From: an uncultured bacterium
GTDB taxonomy: Bacteria > Bacteroidota > Ignavibacteria > Kapaibacteriales > UBA4661
Assembly: GCA_937899715.1 (NCBI GenBank)
Contig: CALCNX010000074.1
Span: 1 to 64,000, forward strand
Direction: 5' to 3'
DNA length: 64,000 nucleotides
Shown: positions 51,201 through 59,639 of the stretch, piece after piece
Layout of the letters: every line of letters starts with the position of its first letter
Numbering within the stretch: position 1 is the first letter of the stretch
The notes under the pieces: generated by a model
What the model was told of the DNA's origin: nothing
The model's database searches: none
What the model saw: the letters and a program-made list of their open reading frames with translations, nothing else
Position numbers and translations under genes: made by a program

Positions 51201-52172
51201 GACGATTACTCAAAATCGCTGCTCTACGTGCCTCTGATGTTGGAAGGCGCACCGATAGGCGTGTTGTCGGCACAGAGTTATGAGTGCAACGCATATAGCG
51301 AATCCGATTTGGCGACGTTGGAGACGCTCGCCAACTACGCCGCCATCGCCATTGCCAACGCCGAAAGCACCGAAGAAATTATCCGCCAAAAGGCAATCGT
51401 GGAGGAATTCAACCGCAATATCCAAGACAGCATCCGCTATGCCAAGCGTATCCAAGATGCGATGCTGCCTTCGACCGAAACGCTCAACCGCCTTTTGCCC
51501 GAACACTTTATTTTCTTCCGCCCCAAAGATGTCGTCTCCGGCGATTTTTACTGGTGCAAGCAAGTGCGCGGTTTGGTATTCGTTGCGGCGGTGGACTGCA
51601 CGGGGCATGGCGTACCGGGTGCGTTTATGAGTTTGATAGGTAACTCGCTGCTCAATGACATCTCAAGCAGACTTCTCGACCTGCATCCCGATTTGATATT
51701 GAACGAACTGCACCGCGAACTACAAACCGTCTTGCGTCAGAAAGAAACGAACAACGACGACGGTATGGATCTTTGTTTGTGCATGATAGACTTAGACACG
51801 CGCATCGTAGAGTTTTCCGGCGCAATGAATCCGCTTTATGCGGTGGTTGCAGGGGAATTGCGCGAGTTCAAAGGCACGGCGGAAGAATTGGGTGGACACG
51901 AGGAGCGCAGCCCTGTGTATGCACGGCACACGCTGGATTTGTCGTCTGTTCCCCAAGGCTCAACAATGCTCTATCTGGCAACCGACGGCTACAAAGACCA
52001 GTACAACGACGTGCAGCAGCGTTTTATGCCCAAGCGCGTGCGACCGTTGCTTGCGGAGATAGCGGGAAAGCCGCTTGAGGAGCAACCGCGCTTGCTCGGC
52101 GAGGCGATAGACGCGCACCGTGGCGGAATGTTTCAGGTGGATGATATGTTGGTGGTGGGAGTGAGGTTGTGA
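48252..52172 (+). CDS. Regulator-propeller-GAF-SpoIIE phosphatase (copy 3)
   Basis: A 1306-residue sensor phosphatase. The signal peptide is followed by two seven-bladed regulator-propeller sets (repeats such as GTLWIGTRGGGLVCYNNGVF, DGVLWIGTAGGGLCRFQNGQ) to about residue 620. A Y_Y_Y domain (RVRFKYILEGYDKDWIDAG, ~700-770), one membrane helix (~787-806), a coiled coil, a GAF domain (~873-1050) and a SpoIIE PP2C domain (~1068-1306) follow. All acidic motifs are intact (SGDFYWC, VDCTGHGVPGAF, ATDGYKDQ, VDDMLVVGV). The GAF-SpoIIE half is nearly the same as copy 1. This is the layout of hybrid two-component sensors with the kinase exchanged for a phosphatase. Confidence 0.85.
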   Translation: MNRFSTLVFAVFPVLFLLNAQCLYGQDAFGLDHSRAFTQYASQNWQSEQGLPENSILNLCQTRDGYLWIATNEGLVRFDGVKFTVFDKKSTPAFTHHSIRGLAEDDNGTLWIGTRGGGLVCYNNGVFTNLTTKDGLPSNTIFSITKARNNQGMWIGSYGGLTLIRNGKCTTYNASNGLAGKVVSAILESEQQGDNRDVVWVGTEGGLSRFKNGIFTNYTTKDGLRNNSIRTLYEPRCSGLQGGLWIGTRLGLNILKDGTITSIGNNEKVVEGTIYSIVEPKNPGHGNNILWIGSVFGLSRYTNGNWSHYATKQGLANDAVIAMLEDREGSLWVGTNGGGVTRFWSGVFTGYSVYDGVPDKYVLPVYETQRLEGHIGAVWIGTYQGVSRLKDGIITNYTEKDGLVNNKIYSLFEGGATGPYRNTFWIGSSGGLTMFKNGKFTNYTTKNGLAFDLVSTMVESQDTGKNVGVLWIGTQGGGISKLQNGTFTNYSVKEGLVNIIVRAMLEDHEGTLWIGTDGGLSRFKDGKFTNYTSKEGLPVDGVSSLYEDADGVLWIGTAGGGLCRFQNGQFPVITDKNGMFDNLAYSIVEDDYGFFWMSCNKGIYRVSRGELNDFFAGKIERVSCTSFGTAEGMKRVQCNGGYQYSGWKDTQGNLWFATSDGAVTVNPNPKNFHKNPVVPNVIIESIQADTTSLLAQNNVVLAAGVEKFEFQYTATCLFASERVRFKYILEGYDKDWIDAGSRRTAYYNNLPRGRILRFRVIACNNDGIWNEAGAWRDFSIAPFWWETWWFYGLCVVFVSGGAYQGFRWRTQRLRAKAEELERIVDARTAELQDANVEISRQMEIQSEQAREIEIANTALQEKNIAITEAHERFEVMSEVGRGLTASLAVETIITNLYDRVSEVMDTTVFGIGITRADRGVVEYKLVMDKGERLPPYERDMADANQFPIWSLTNRKSVFINDVDTEATNYIASFREKANVVRTTDDYSKSLLYVPLMLEGAPIGVLSAQSYECNAYSESDLATLETLANYAAIAIANAESTEEIIRQKAIVEEFNRNIQDSIRYAKRIQDAMLPSTETLNRLLPEHFIFFRPKDVVSGDFYWCKQVRGLVFVAAVDCTGHGVPGAFMSLIGNSLLNDISSRLLDLHPDLILNELHRELQTVLRQKETNNDDGMDLCLCMIDLDTRIVEFSGAMNPLYAVVAGELREFKGTAEELGGHEERSPVYARHTLDLSSVPQGSTMLYLATDGYKDQYNDVQQRFMPKRVRPLLAEIAGKPLEEQPRLLGEAIDAHRGGMFQVDDMLVVGVRL

Positions 52173-52179
52173 AAAAAAA

Positions 52180-52213
52180 AGCCGTCCTAGCGCTTCTTAG
52201 CGGTAGAACGGCT
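52180..52213. terminator. Terminator between convergent SpoIIE and hydrolase genes
   Basis: AGCCGT and ACGGCT arms close a hairpin with inner CTA/TAG and CGC/GCG pairs. On the minus strand it is followed by nine T's, giving a clear terminator for the hydrolase gene. Confidence 0.8.
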
Positions 52214-52222
52214 TCGGCAAAA

Positions 52223-53209
52223 TCACTCTAAAAACTTCATTATCGCCTCATTCGTCTCGAAGGGCTTCTCAAACGGCACAAAATGTCCGCATTTATCAAA
52301 AATTTTGTATTCAGCATTCGGTATTTTTTGCGCACTTTCCTTAGCGACCGAATGCACCGAGCCGCCGTGCATGAACCAATTTGGAATAAAATTATCATTT
52401 GCCCCGTAAATAATCAACGTCGGCTGCTTCACCGACGAAAGGCGCGGCGCTACGGGTGAATAGCCCATTGCCAAGAACGATTGCATCACGGCTTTGCAAT
52501 ACAGGTCATAGCCGGAGGCGTGTGCCCACAGAATACGGTCACGTACCATGAAGAACGCTTCATCCGGCATTTTGTAAAAGTTTGCCGCATATGCAAGAAA
52601 AACCCCTGCCGGAGAAGCATACTTGAAAAATGGTACAGGCAGATACGCAAACGGCTTGATGAGATTGCGCTCCAGCTCAGTGTAGTATTCCAGACCTGCC
52701 GCCGAAATCAAAATGAGCTTTGTAATCAATTTCGGGTAGCGCAAACCCGCCAATACAGCAGTCTGTCCGCCCAAGGAGTGACCGCACAATGCTACTGTAT
52801 CAAGTTTCAGAACATCCGCGAATTTTTTTACCACCGCCACATAGAAATCCAGCGTGATTTCATGGTGTTTCGAGGATTTGCCATAGCCGGGTAAATCAAG
52901 AGCAATACACCGATAGGTCTTGGAAAGCTCAGGCACGTTACGGCTCCACGCCATCAAATAACTTCCCAGCCCGTGCAAAAAGATGATTGTGCCTTTTGGT
53001 TCGCCCTGCCCTTCATAGACATCAATGTACGCAAGCCGCACTCCACCTTGCAGTTCAACGTATTGCGTCGGATAATGATAGTCCATTGCCGAAAATTCAC
53101 AGTTCGTGCCGGGTGCGACGGGAAGAAAACCGGCGGGGATAACATAGGATGCCAACACAGACACCGTGCGGTCTATCTGTTGGGCGAAGGTTTCTTTGGT
53201 AGTGGTCAT
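52223..53209 (-). CDS. Alpha/beta hydrolase (paralogue A)
   Basis: A 328-residue alpha/beta hydrolase: oxyanion segment IIFLHGLGSYLMAWSRNVPE, elbow ALCGHSLGGQTAVLAGLRYP (Ser), acid at IIYGANDNFIPNW and His at DKCGHFVPFEKPFETN. No signal peptide is visible. It is clearly related to the next gene (shared LDLPGYGKS, KMPDEAFFMVRDRI and PTLIIYG). The substrate is unknown; lipase/esterase or hydrolase of a lipophilic ester are possibilities. ATG 53209 is chosen. Three such genes form a co-directional cluster. Confidence 0.8.
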   Translation of the reverse strand: MTTTKETFAQQIDRTVSVLASYVIPAGFLPVAPGTNCEFSAMDYHYPTQYVELQGGVRLAYIDVYEGQGEPKGTIIFLHGLGSYLMAWSRNVPELSKTYRCIALDLPGYGKSSKHHEITLDFYVAVVKKFADVLKLDTVALCGHSLGGQTAVLAGLRYPKLITKLILISAAGLEYYTELERNLIKPFAYLPVPFFKYASPAGVFLAYAANFYKMPDEAFFMVRDRILWAHASGYDLYCKAVMQSFLAMGYSPVAPRLSSVKQPTLIIYGANDNFIPNWFMHGGSVHSVAKESAQKIPNAEYKIFDKCGHFVPFEKPFETNEAIMKFLE

Positions 53210-53271
53210 GGTGTGGTGAGAAATGTTCAACAGTCATGGTAGTTCCCCCAAAATACGACCTGCGCACGAGA

Positions 53272-54357
53272 TTACCTATCCAAAAAATCACGAATTGTTT
53301 GGTTCACCGCGTCGGGATTATCCCACTGCGCGAGGTGTCCGCACCTATCAATCATCTGCACGATACATTTACGAATCTTGCTGCGTCCCTGCTCGGCAAT
53401 GTCTTGCGGCTTCTGCATCACGTGGAAAAACTGATTGGGTATCAACTTATCATTTTTGCCATAAATGAGCAGCGTCGGCTGGCTCAGCCCCTCCAGCATA
53501 TCCCACGTGGGAAGCTCCACCATGCCGATAATTGAGCGGGCTACGGTGTGGCAATAATAGCCGTAGTCGGTCGCACGGCTCATGGCAAGGCGGTCGCGGA
53601 GCATAAATTCTGCTTCCGGCGGCATTTTGTAGAACAACCGCGCAAAGTCGGCACGAAGAACGTCGTCGCTTTTATCTTTCGTCACGCTTTCGTTTACGTT
53701 GTCATAAAATGCCTGACGCTCCGCCTGTGAAAACGGTTCGATACCGGTGGAAGAAATGAGCATCAGCTTTTTGAACCGATTCGCATACCGCAAACCAAGA
53801 TTCACAGCCACTTGCCCGCCCATCGAATGAGCAACGATATACGTCTCACGCACACGCAATCCATCCAAGAAACGAACCAGCAAATCGGCATAAAATATGA
53901 CATTGATGGGCAATTCCCCTTTTTCCGAGCGCCCGTAGCCGGGTAAATCAACTGCGATGCAGCGATAATCCTTCGACAAATCCTCTATCGTCTTATCCCA
54001 AATCGGGATATAGCCGTTGAGACCGTGAATAAAAAGCAGAACCTCTTTGCTTTTGGGATCGCCGACATCAATGTACGCAATTTCGGTTTTGCCTTTCACA
54101 CGCACCTTTTTCACCGGATACTTGTACGACTTCAGCATCTCACTGATAGGGCGATGCGGTAAAGTATCAAGTTCTTCTTTTGTTGCGCCCTGTGGTAATG
54201 CTACCGCGCTCACGACAGGCTGTGCTTGGATAGTCGAAGAAGCAAAAAGCGCCAAAGTAAACGTTCCTGCGCAAAACCAAAGAAGCAGCACCACTCGCAC
54301 GTGATGTGTGCGCTGGTGTCTCGCGTAAGGACTTTGTAAAAATAATCGTAGTTTCAT
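53272..54357 (-). CDS. Exported alpha/beta hydrolase (paralogue B)
   Basis: A 361-residue protein with an N-terminal signal peptide or anchor (VVLLLWFCAGTFTLALFAS), so it is outside the cytoplasm, unlike paralogue A. Core: VLLFIHGLNGYIPIWDKTIE, IVAHSMGGQVAVNLGLRYAN (Ser), LLIYGKNDKLIPNQF (acid) and DRCGHLAQWDNPDAVNQ (His). About half the positions agree with paralogue A by eye, including LISSTGIEPFSQAER. ATG 54357 is used; the frame opens at 54582. Confidence 0.8.
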   Translation of the reverse strand: MKLRLFLQSPYARHQRTHHVRVVLLLWFCAGTFTLALFASSTIQAQPVVSAVALPQGATKEELDTLPHRPISEMLKSYKYPVKKVRVKGKTEIAYIDVGDPKSKEVLLFIHGLNGYIPIWDKTIEDLSKDYRCIAVDLPGYGRSEKGELPINVIFYADLLVRFLDGLRVRETYIVAHSMGGQVAVNLGLRYANRFKKLMLISSTGIEPFSQAERQAFYDNVNESVTKDKSDDVLRADFARLFYKMPPEAEFMLRDRLAMSRATDYGYYCHTVARSIIGMVELPTWDMLEGLSQPTLLIYGKNDKLIPNQFFHVMQKPQDIAEQGRSKIRKCIVQMIDRCGHLAQWDNPDAVNQTIRDFLDR

Positions 54358-54547
54358 TCGTTCAACTGTTAGTACCAAAAGAGCTTGCGGTATAGTGCAG
54401 AACACGGGCAAAAACTTCATGAAAGAACATGATACAGTAAGGCTTGAAGAGCACTTGCCGGATGTTTTTGTTGTATTCCGCAGAGAGGTCATACAGACAA
54501 AGCCTGCCAATATACGACGCTTGGACTTGCTACGCAACCAAAAACAA

Positions 54548-54596
54548 ACACGGCAGCCTGAGCGTCGCTGTGTGTGCTGCACTCAAACTGCCGTGT
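54548..54596 (-). terminator. Candidate terminator between hydrolase genes
   Basis: ACACGGCAG (54548-54556) pairs with CTGCCGTGT (54588-54596). On the minus strand the second arm is followed by TTTGTTTTTGG. It would end the transcript of the 54626-55711 gene, so the cluster is not one simple operon. Confidence 0.55.
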
Positions 54597-54625
54597 TCGT
54601 ATGATTTTTCGTCCCGTCCAAACGT

Positions 54626-55711
54626 TTAATCGCGCGTCAGAAAATCCATTATTACCTTATCGCGCTCAGCGTGCTGGGCAAAAACAATGGTGTAATGGTT
54701 TGTATTCTGCACCGTGAAAGCAGTCGAATCCTTAATTTCCCGCTTCATCGTCATCATCCCATCTTCGGTGAGGAATTCGTCGCCTGCCTCGCGGTTCTTG
54801 CCCGGAGCGCGGAGAATAAGCGTCGGAACGGTAATTTGGTCGTAAGGGAAATAGCGCGGGGGCCACGCTTTCATCAGAAGCCCAAGCGGATCCATAAACG
54901 CATTAGCGATTGCCACGAGCGGGTCAATTGCACCACCGAAGGATTGGAACTCTTGGTCGAGCACCGAAAGCGGGATATTGCATTTCCAACGCCCATTTAC
55001 TTCTTCCAATTCATAACGGCAGTGGTCTTCAACGACACTGTTCCAATTGGCAGCAATGTACGGCGCAGATTTGATTGTTTCAATGTACCGCTCCGGGCTG
55101 CGGAAGGTAGAATTTAAGCGGGCAAGCGAGGGGCGAAGCACAACCATAATTTTCATCAGTTGCGCTAGCGTGGGCGCTGCTCCTGCATCCACCATGATAA
55201 GATGCGAAAGACGGTCAGGATGCTCGGCAGCAAACGCCATTCCAATCATTGCGCCAAGAGAATGTCCAATCAAAATTGGTTTTTCAATTTGAATTTCATT
55301 TAAGAAGGCGTACAAATCTTTCAAATGCCCGAAAACTCCATACCCTTTTTGCGGCTTGCTCGAAAGCCCGCGACCACGCAGGTCGTAGCCAATAACGTTG
55401 ACTCCGCTTTTGACCAAAAGTTCGGCGTAGGTTCCCCAGCAACGATGGTTTGCCGTCAGACCATGCACACATACTGCCGTTGGAGCACCAACGGCATCAT
55501 TGCGCTTGGAGTACCACCGCCCATAGTGAATGTTAATATCATTCGCAAATACGTCGAAATCTTCATAAAGAATCTCTGAATCGTCGCTAACAGCTTCATC
55601 GGCAGCAAGATTCCCAAACATCTGGTGTTTATTGTAAAAACTCGACTGGTTGCCAAAATCGGACATAGTGGGCGTTTCGAGAAGCATCGCTTCGGCGGTT
55701 GAATCAACCAT
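54626..55711 (-). CDS. Alpha/beta hydrolase (third of the cluster)
   Basis: A 361-residue hydrolase: VCVHGLTANHRCWGTYAELL, YDLRGRGLSSKPQ, ILIGHSLGAMIGMAFAAEHP (Ser nucleophile) and a C-terminal QNTNHYTIVFAQHAERD (His). The acid is less clear: the usual GxxD loop reads LRAPGKNREAGDEF. It is more distant from paralogues A and B than they are from each other. It has a ~50-residue N-terminal extension without a signal peptide. Start could be 55711 or 55666. Substrate unknown. Confidence 0.75.
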   Translation of the reverse strand: MVDSTAEAMLLETPTMSDFGNQSSFYNKHQMFGNLAADEAVSDDSEILYEDFDVFANDINIHYGRWYSKRNDAVGAPTAVCVHGLTANHRCWGTYAELLVKSGVNVIGYDLRGRGLSSKPQKGYGVFGHLKDLYAFLNEIQIEKPILIGHSLGAMIGMAFAAEHPDRLSHLIMVDAGAAPTLAQLMKIMVVLRPSLARLNSTFRSPERYIETIKSAPYIAANWNSVVEDHCRYELEEVNGRWKCNIPLSVLDQEFQSFGGAIDPLVAIANAFMDPLGLLMKAWPPRYFPYDQITVPTLILRAPGKNREAGDEFLTEDGMMTMKREIKDSTAFTVQNTNHYTIVFAQHAERDKVIMDFLTRD

Positions 55712-56078
55712 GGTGTGTACCTCGCTGCAAAGTAAGTAAAATCAAATATTGTTTTCAATGTTTGGGTTGCCGATTCGGCTCTTACGCTTCCCCGTTTATA
55801 TCGCTCAAAAAAGAGGAGCGTAATTGTTTCACAGATTGTGGTAATGAGTTTCGCTACCTGCGAAGTTAGCGATTTAATCGACGTATGCAAGAGTTTTTTA
55901 CGACCATAGAAAAAAAATTTACGCCCTTCCACGTTCACGCTAAGATAGCACTACGCCTTATCTTGAAGAATTTCACAAAAACAAAAAGAGTTCAACAGAA
56001 ACCCGTTGAACTCTTTGTTTTTTTTATCAATCACAAGTAAATACTTGATTTTTGCAAGCGTTTCAAAATCTTCAAAAA
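55712..56078. other. 367-base intergenic region
   Basis: No gene was recognised. The first half is upstream of the minus-strand hydrolase and should hold its promoter, but no clear TAnnTTTG box was seen. The second half holds the terminator at 55985-56016. An open minus-strand stretch (55456-55938) is antisense to the hydrolase and is not gene-like. Confidence 0.4.
55985..56016 (-). terminator. Terminator of the DUF4397-repeat gene
   Basis: AAAGAGTTCAAC (55985-55996) and GTTGAACTCTTT (56005-56016) form a perfect 12-base stem with an 8-base loop. On the minus strand TTGTTTTTG follows; on the plus strand a T8 run follows, so it works in both directions. Confidence 0.8.
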
Positions 56079-59000
56079 CTATCGTATAACGACCACTTTC
56101 ACAGTCTTGGTGCCGCTCTGCGAGAGAATACGCGCCTCATAGATACCCGATTGCAGGGTTTGCGTGTTGAGTTCAAGTGCATATCGTCCGGCGGATTTCA
56201 TACTCGTTGTTTCCAGCGTCGAAACTAACTGCCCGTACGCATCGAAAAGACTGACTCCGACAACTTCATCAGACTTCATCGTGTAAGATATGGTAGCGCT
56301 TTCCTGAGCAGGATTCGGAAACACCGAAGCCGTAATACTCTCAGCTTCTCCGCCCACTTTACTGCTAATCACAGCACCCGACGACGATGGCGGTGGCACA
56401 GATGGCAGCATCATCGAAAGTGTTAGCGAGCTTGTCGTCGAGTACCAAATCGTCGTCGCGGTCGTAGTTGTCGTACTCGACCCGTTCAGAAGCGAAACAG
56501 TTGTCGTGGTAACGTCCATCTTGACAGAACTGTTCAGTGTTGCCGTTACAGTTGTGGTTGTCGTAACGATGGTCGTGGGCTTTGTTGGAAAGGCTGGTGC
56601 GCCCGGCTTGATACCACTTGATGCAGGATTGGGCGTAAAAATATTCTGCGAAATTGTCACGGTTGTTGTGGTCTCACCATTCGCCGTTGTGGAAACAGCA
56701 ATCGCCGTTGTTGTAATCGTCGTACCGGTCACCGTAAGCGCCGAAGCACCCGGCAAAGGGTCAATGCTTGTAGTCAGCGTGGTAGTGGTGGTGCCAATGA
56801 TACCGACGGAAGAACTATTCGATGCCGCGTACAATCCCAACGGCGGAAGCCATTGGTTTTGTGCCGGATTCAAAACACCTGTTGCCGCAATGGACACTCG
56901 CTGCCCGCCCATGCCTAAACGGAACAAGGGAGCGCTATACGACGCAAGGACACTTGATTTGCCCGTAGGCACAATGTCCAGCGTGTAATCTGCCGCCGGA
57001 ACCGTAACCCACGCGCCCTGCCCGTAACTGAGCGTTGCCAACGTTACATTTGCCCCATTCACGGATACCCCACGCGCAACAATATCCACACGCGGCGCAT
57101 CGGTTACGCTGTGGAAGACGAGCAAACGCGTACTATCCGACGGAACCGTCCGCACTCTATCAACAAATTGATACATGCCGATATTCGTGGCGAGGTTATC
57201 AGGATTCGGCGCAAAAAGACTGGGACGCTGAAAGCCGCTTACAAAGACCATATTAGCTCCCCGCACAAGACTGAAATTATCCCTCTGGTAGAGCGCCGAA
57301 ACCGCCGAAGCAGCATTTGCCCGTGTCAAAAAGGCAGTTACATTGATTCCGGCAATATCTTTCAAAAAGGGAGCAAAAGCCCCCAAACCTGTTACGGCGG
57401 TGTCCGCTTGACGAAATGGCAGCGACCGCGTTACGGGCAAGAAAACACCGTTTGTATTGGCAACAGGCAAGCGAAGCGCCACACCGACGGGGTTTAATCC
57501 CATATCGGCAGACACCTGAAGCATTTGCAGTGTCGTCTCTGCTACACCCGCAGGCGCAGGAGCGGCTTGCAAGAGTGTAATGCGGTCAGTAGTGGAGGGC
57601 TGCTCCGGTACAAGCATGAGTGCGAGCGGTTGCCCATTGGAATTTTTGGCACCATTCACAAAGCCCGATGTCATCACCGAAATCCGCCGCCCCGCATAGT
57701 CCTGAAGCGGAACGCTGAATGAACCAATCACATCCGACGTGCCGTACGTGGTGAGGTCGAAGGTGAATTGTTGCGCCGGAAGCGTTATGAAGCGCCCTTC
57801 CGCATACTTGAGCGAGGCAATCGAATCGCCCCCGCGAATACTTACGTCCAATTGCTTGGTATCGGTTACGCCTTGGAAAAGCAGCAAGCGGACGCTATCG
57901 GTTGCAACGGAATCGAACTCGTCCACAAAGCGCGTGAATTTTGTGCGTGTGGAAAGCCCATCGGGATTTTTAGCATAATCTGTCGTATCAATCACACCCG
58001 TTGCGATAATGGTATTGGCACCACGCGCAAGAGTTGTCTGCGGAAATGATGCCGGATCAATAGTAACTGGTCGCCCCGGAAGCGGGCGCTGACGGATGGT
58101 AAGAGCGGTAATTTGTGAACCGATAACATTATCAAGCGTAATAACGGACTGCACCGGTACACGCATCATGTTTACAACAACAAACGTTGTTATCGCGGTT
58201 GTACTCAGCGTTCGTGATGCCTCGCGGAAGCGCAGCGCCTGTCCGATAGGCGCGACGGTCGTGGTGGTGGCATTGGCAGCACGCGCTTGAAGAATTGTAT
58301 TCAAAGGCAAGCGATTTGCATCGGCAGAATTGTCAATAATTTGAACGGTTGTCGTCGGATTGGGCGCTACAAATGGCTTTTCCGCTATCGGTAGCATAAT
58401 AGAGGCAGAGGAGGTTACGGAATCCACGAGAACGGGAACGGACGGCGCGGCAACCATTCCAAGCGCTTGTCCGTCTTGATTGGTCTTTGGATTCAGAAAG
58501 CCCGTGAGAACGCACGTAACACGTTGCCCGCCAAAATTCAAGGACTGAAGCGGCGCAGCAAACGAGGCAATAATACTTTGCGAAGTCGAGAACCGCACAT
58601 CTATTGTGTAGTCTCCTACGGGAACAGTAGCAAAACCACTTTGCGCATAATTCAAACTCGCCAGCACCGCACCTGTTTGGCGAACAACCATATCCACGCG
58701 CTGTGCGTCCGTGGCTGCATGAACAAACAGAAGGCGCACATTATCGGTTGTTGACACGGTAACGGTATCAATAATGTGAATAAGCCGTATGTCGGTATAA
58801 TTTTGTGTGGGATTAGCAGCAAAATTGCGCGGGCGAAGCACACCGGAGGCAATCACGATATTATCTCCCTGCCCCATGGAAAACGGTAAACTTGCCTGTG
58901 CCGGCGTAGCCGATGCGCTATTGGCGGCAGCAAGGTTTACTTGCAAAGGCACATTCACCGCAGCATTCAACGAAGGAATCGCCGAGCCGAGGCTTGTTTG

Positions 59001-59240
59001 CACAGCACTTGCCGAACCAAGACCACCGTTTGCAATAAGCTGTGTAAACGAAGCAGACTGCCCCGCCCATAGGCTCACCGAAGAAAGTGCCGGGTCAGCA
59101 GAGGCATGGATCACTTGTAGTGTTGTTGGGCGCTGTGCCTTGGCAGTTTGCGCAAAACTTGTTTGTGGATGAAGAACCGTCAGCAGTGAGAGGACAAAAG
59201 ACAGGAATACCGCGCCAATGGCGGTGCGACGAATAAGCAT
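56079..59240 (-). CDS. Secreted DUF4397-repeat protein with T9SS sorting domain
   Basis: A 1053-residue secreted protein. Signal peptide: IGAVFLSFVLSLLTVLHPQTSFAQ. At least three DUF4397 modules repeat in the body (TLQVIHASADPALSSVSLWAG; VRLLFVHAATDAQRVDMVVR; TRLLVFHSVTDAPRVDIVAR), each with the AxxxVDxxV and later YTIDV-type strands. A Thr/Ser-rich linker around residues 860-960 (TTTTTVTATLN) separates them from a T9SS type A tail (ITASVFPNPAQESATISYTM ... SGIYEARILSQ). DUF4397 proteins are surface-exposed with unknown ligands. ATG 59240 follows an upstream frame that is not signal-like. Confidence 0.85.
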   Translation of the reverse strand: MLIRRTAIGAVFLSFVLSLLTVLHPQTSFAQTAKAQRPTTLQVIHASADPALSSVSLWAGQSASFTQLIANGGLGSASAVQTSLGSAIPSLNAAVNVPLQVNLAAANSASATPAQASLPFSMGQGDNIVIASGVLRPRNFAANPTQNYTDIRLIHIIDTVTVSTTDNVRLLFVHAATDAQRVDMVVRQTGAVLASLNYAQSGFATVPVGDYTIDVRFSTSQSIIASFAAPLQSLNFGGQRVTCVLTGFLNPKTNQDGQALGMVAAPSVPVLVDSVTSSASIMLPIAEKPFVAPNPTTTVQIIDNSADANRLPLNTILQARAANATTTTVAPIGQALRFREASRTLSTTAITTFVVVNMMRVPVQSVITLDNVIGSQITALTIRQRPLPGRPVTIDPASFPQTTLARGANTIIATGVIDTTDYAKNPDGLSTRTKFTRFVDEFDSVATDSVRLLLFQGVTDTKQLDVSIRGGDSIASLKYAEGRFITLPAQQFTFDLTTYGTSDVIGSFSVPLQDYAGRRISVMTSGFVNGAKNSNGQPLALMLVPEQPSTTDRITLLQAAPAPAGVAETTLQMLQVSADMGLNPVGVALRLPVANTNGVFLPVTRSLPFRQADTAVTGLGAFAPFLKDIAGINVTAFLTRANAASAVSALYQRDNFSLVRGANMVFVSGFQRPSLFAPNPDNLATNIGMYQFVDRVRTVPSDSTRLLVFHSVTDAPRVDIVARGVSVNGANVTLATLSYGQGAWVTVPAADYTLDIVPTGKSSVLASYSAPLFRLGMGGQRVSIAATGVLNPAQNQWLPPLGLYAASNSSSVGIIGTTTTTLTTSIDPLPGASALTVTGTTITTTAIAVSTTANGETTTTVTISQNIFTPNPASSGIKPGAPAFPTKPTTIVTTTTTVTATLNSSVKMDVTTTTVSLLNGSSTTTTTATTIWYSTTSSLTLSMMLPSVPPPSSSGAVISSKVGGEAESITASVFPNPAQESATISYTMKSDEVVGVSLFDAYGQLVSTLETTSMKSAGRYALELNTQTLQSGIYEARILSQSGTKTVKVVVIR

Positions 59241-59639
59241 AACATTCTCCAAAATTGAAAAAGATGAAAAGTTGATGGCTTGATGTGGGATATGGCATTT
59301 AGACAACTCTGCTCTTGGAAGTATTCGTGAACAGATTTACCCCTCGACGCAAGTACAAGAATATGAATACGACTCCAGAGAAACAATATCAGCCAAAAAA
59401 GGTTACAGATGCAAATATAATCTGTACAATTCACCTCGACACAAATCTACGGTTCATGGAAACATCAGTTGTTAAGCGCTTGTTAAGGATTTGTCAAATG
59501 GGTGTTAAATTGCGGCTTGATTCATAAACACCCTTTCAAAAGCCGCTTTGATACTGTATTTTTGTAACACCAAGATTCCATCACGATAATCCTTCGCGGT
59601 GTTCCAAAACGATATTCCGAAACGGCACTTCATCACACA
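59241..59639. other. 399-base divergent intergenic region
   Basis: It separates the DUF4397 gene (minus) from the histidine kinase (plus). A good TTTC-N19-TATTTTTG promoter for the kinase lies at 59534-59564. For the minus gene only a weak TAAATCTG element is seen near 59330. A small open frame at 59315-59527 has no recognisable features. Confidence 0.45.
59534..59564 (+). promoter_or_regulatory. Bacteroidota-type promoter of the histidine kinase gene
   Basis: TTTC (59534-59537), an exact 19-base spacer and TATTTTTG (59557-59564), a perfect TAnnTTTG box, lie 76 bases upstream of the kinase ATG. This is the best promoter match in the window. Confidence 0.6.

Noticed and set aside
51210..51608. 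Minus-strand open frames opposite the SpoIIE domains (also 43600-44226 and 45874-46614)
   Set aside because: They recur at the same place in all three copies because the sense sequence is duplicated, not because they are genes.
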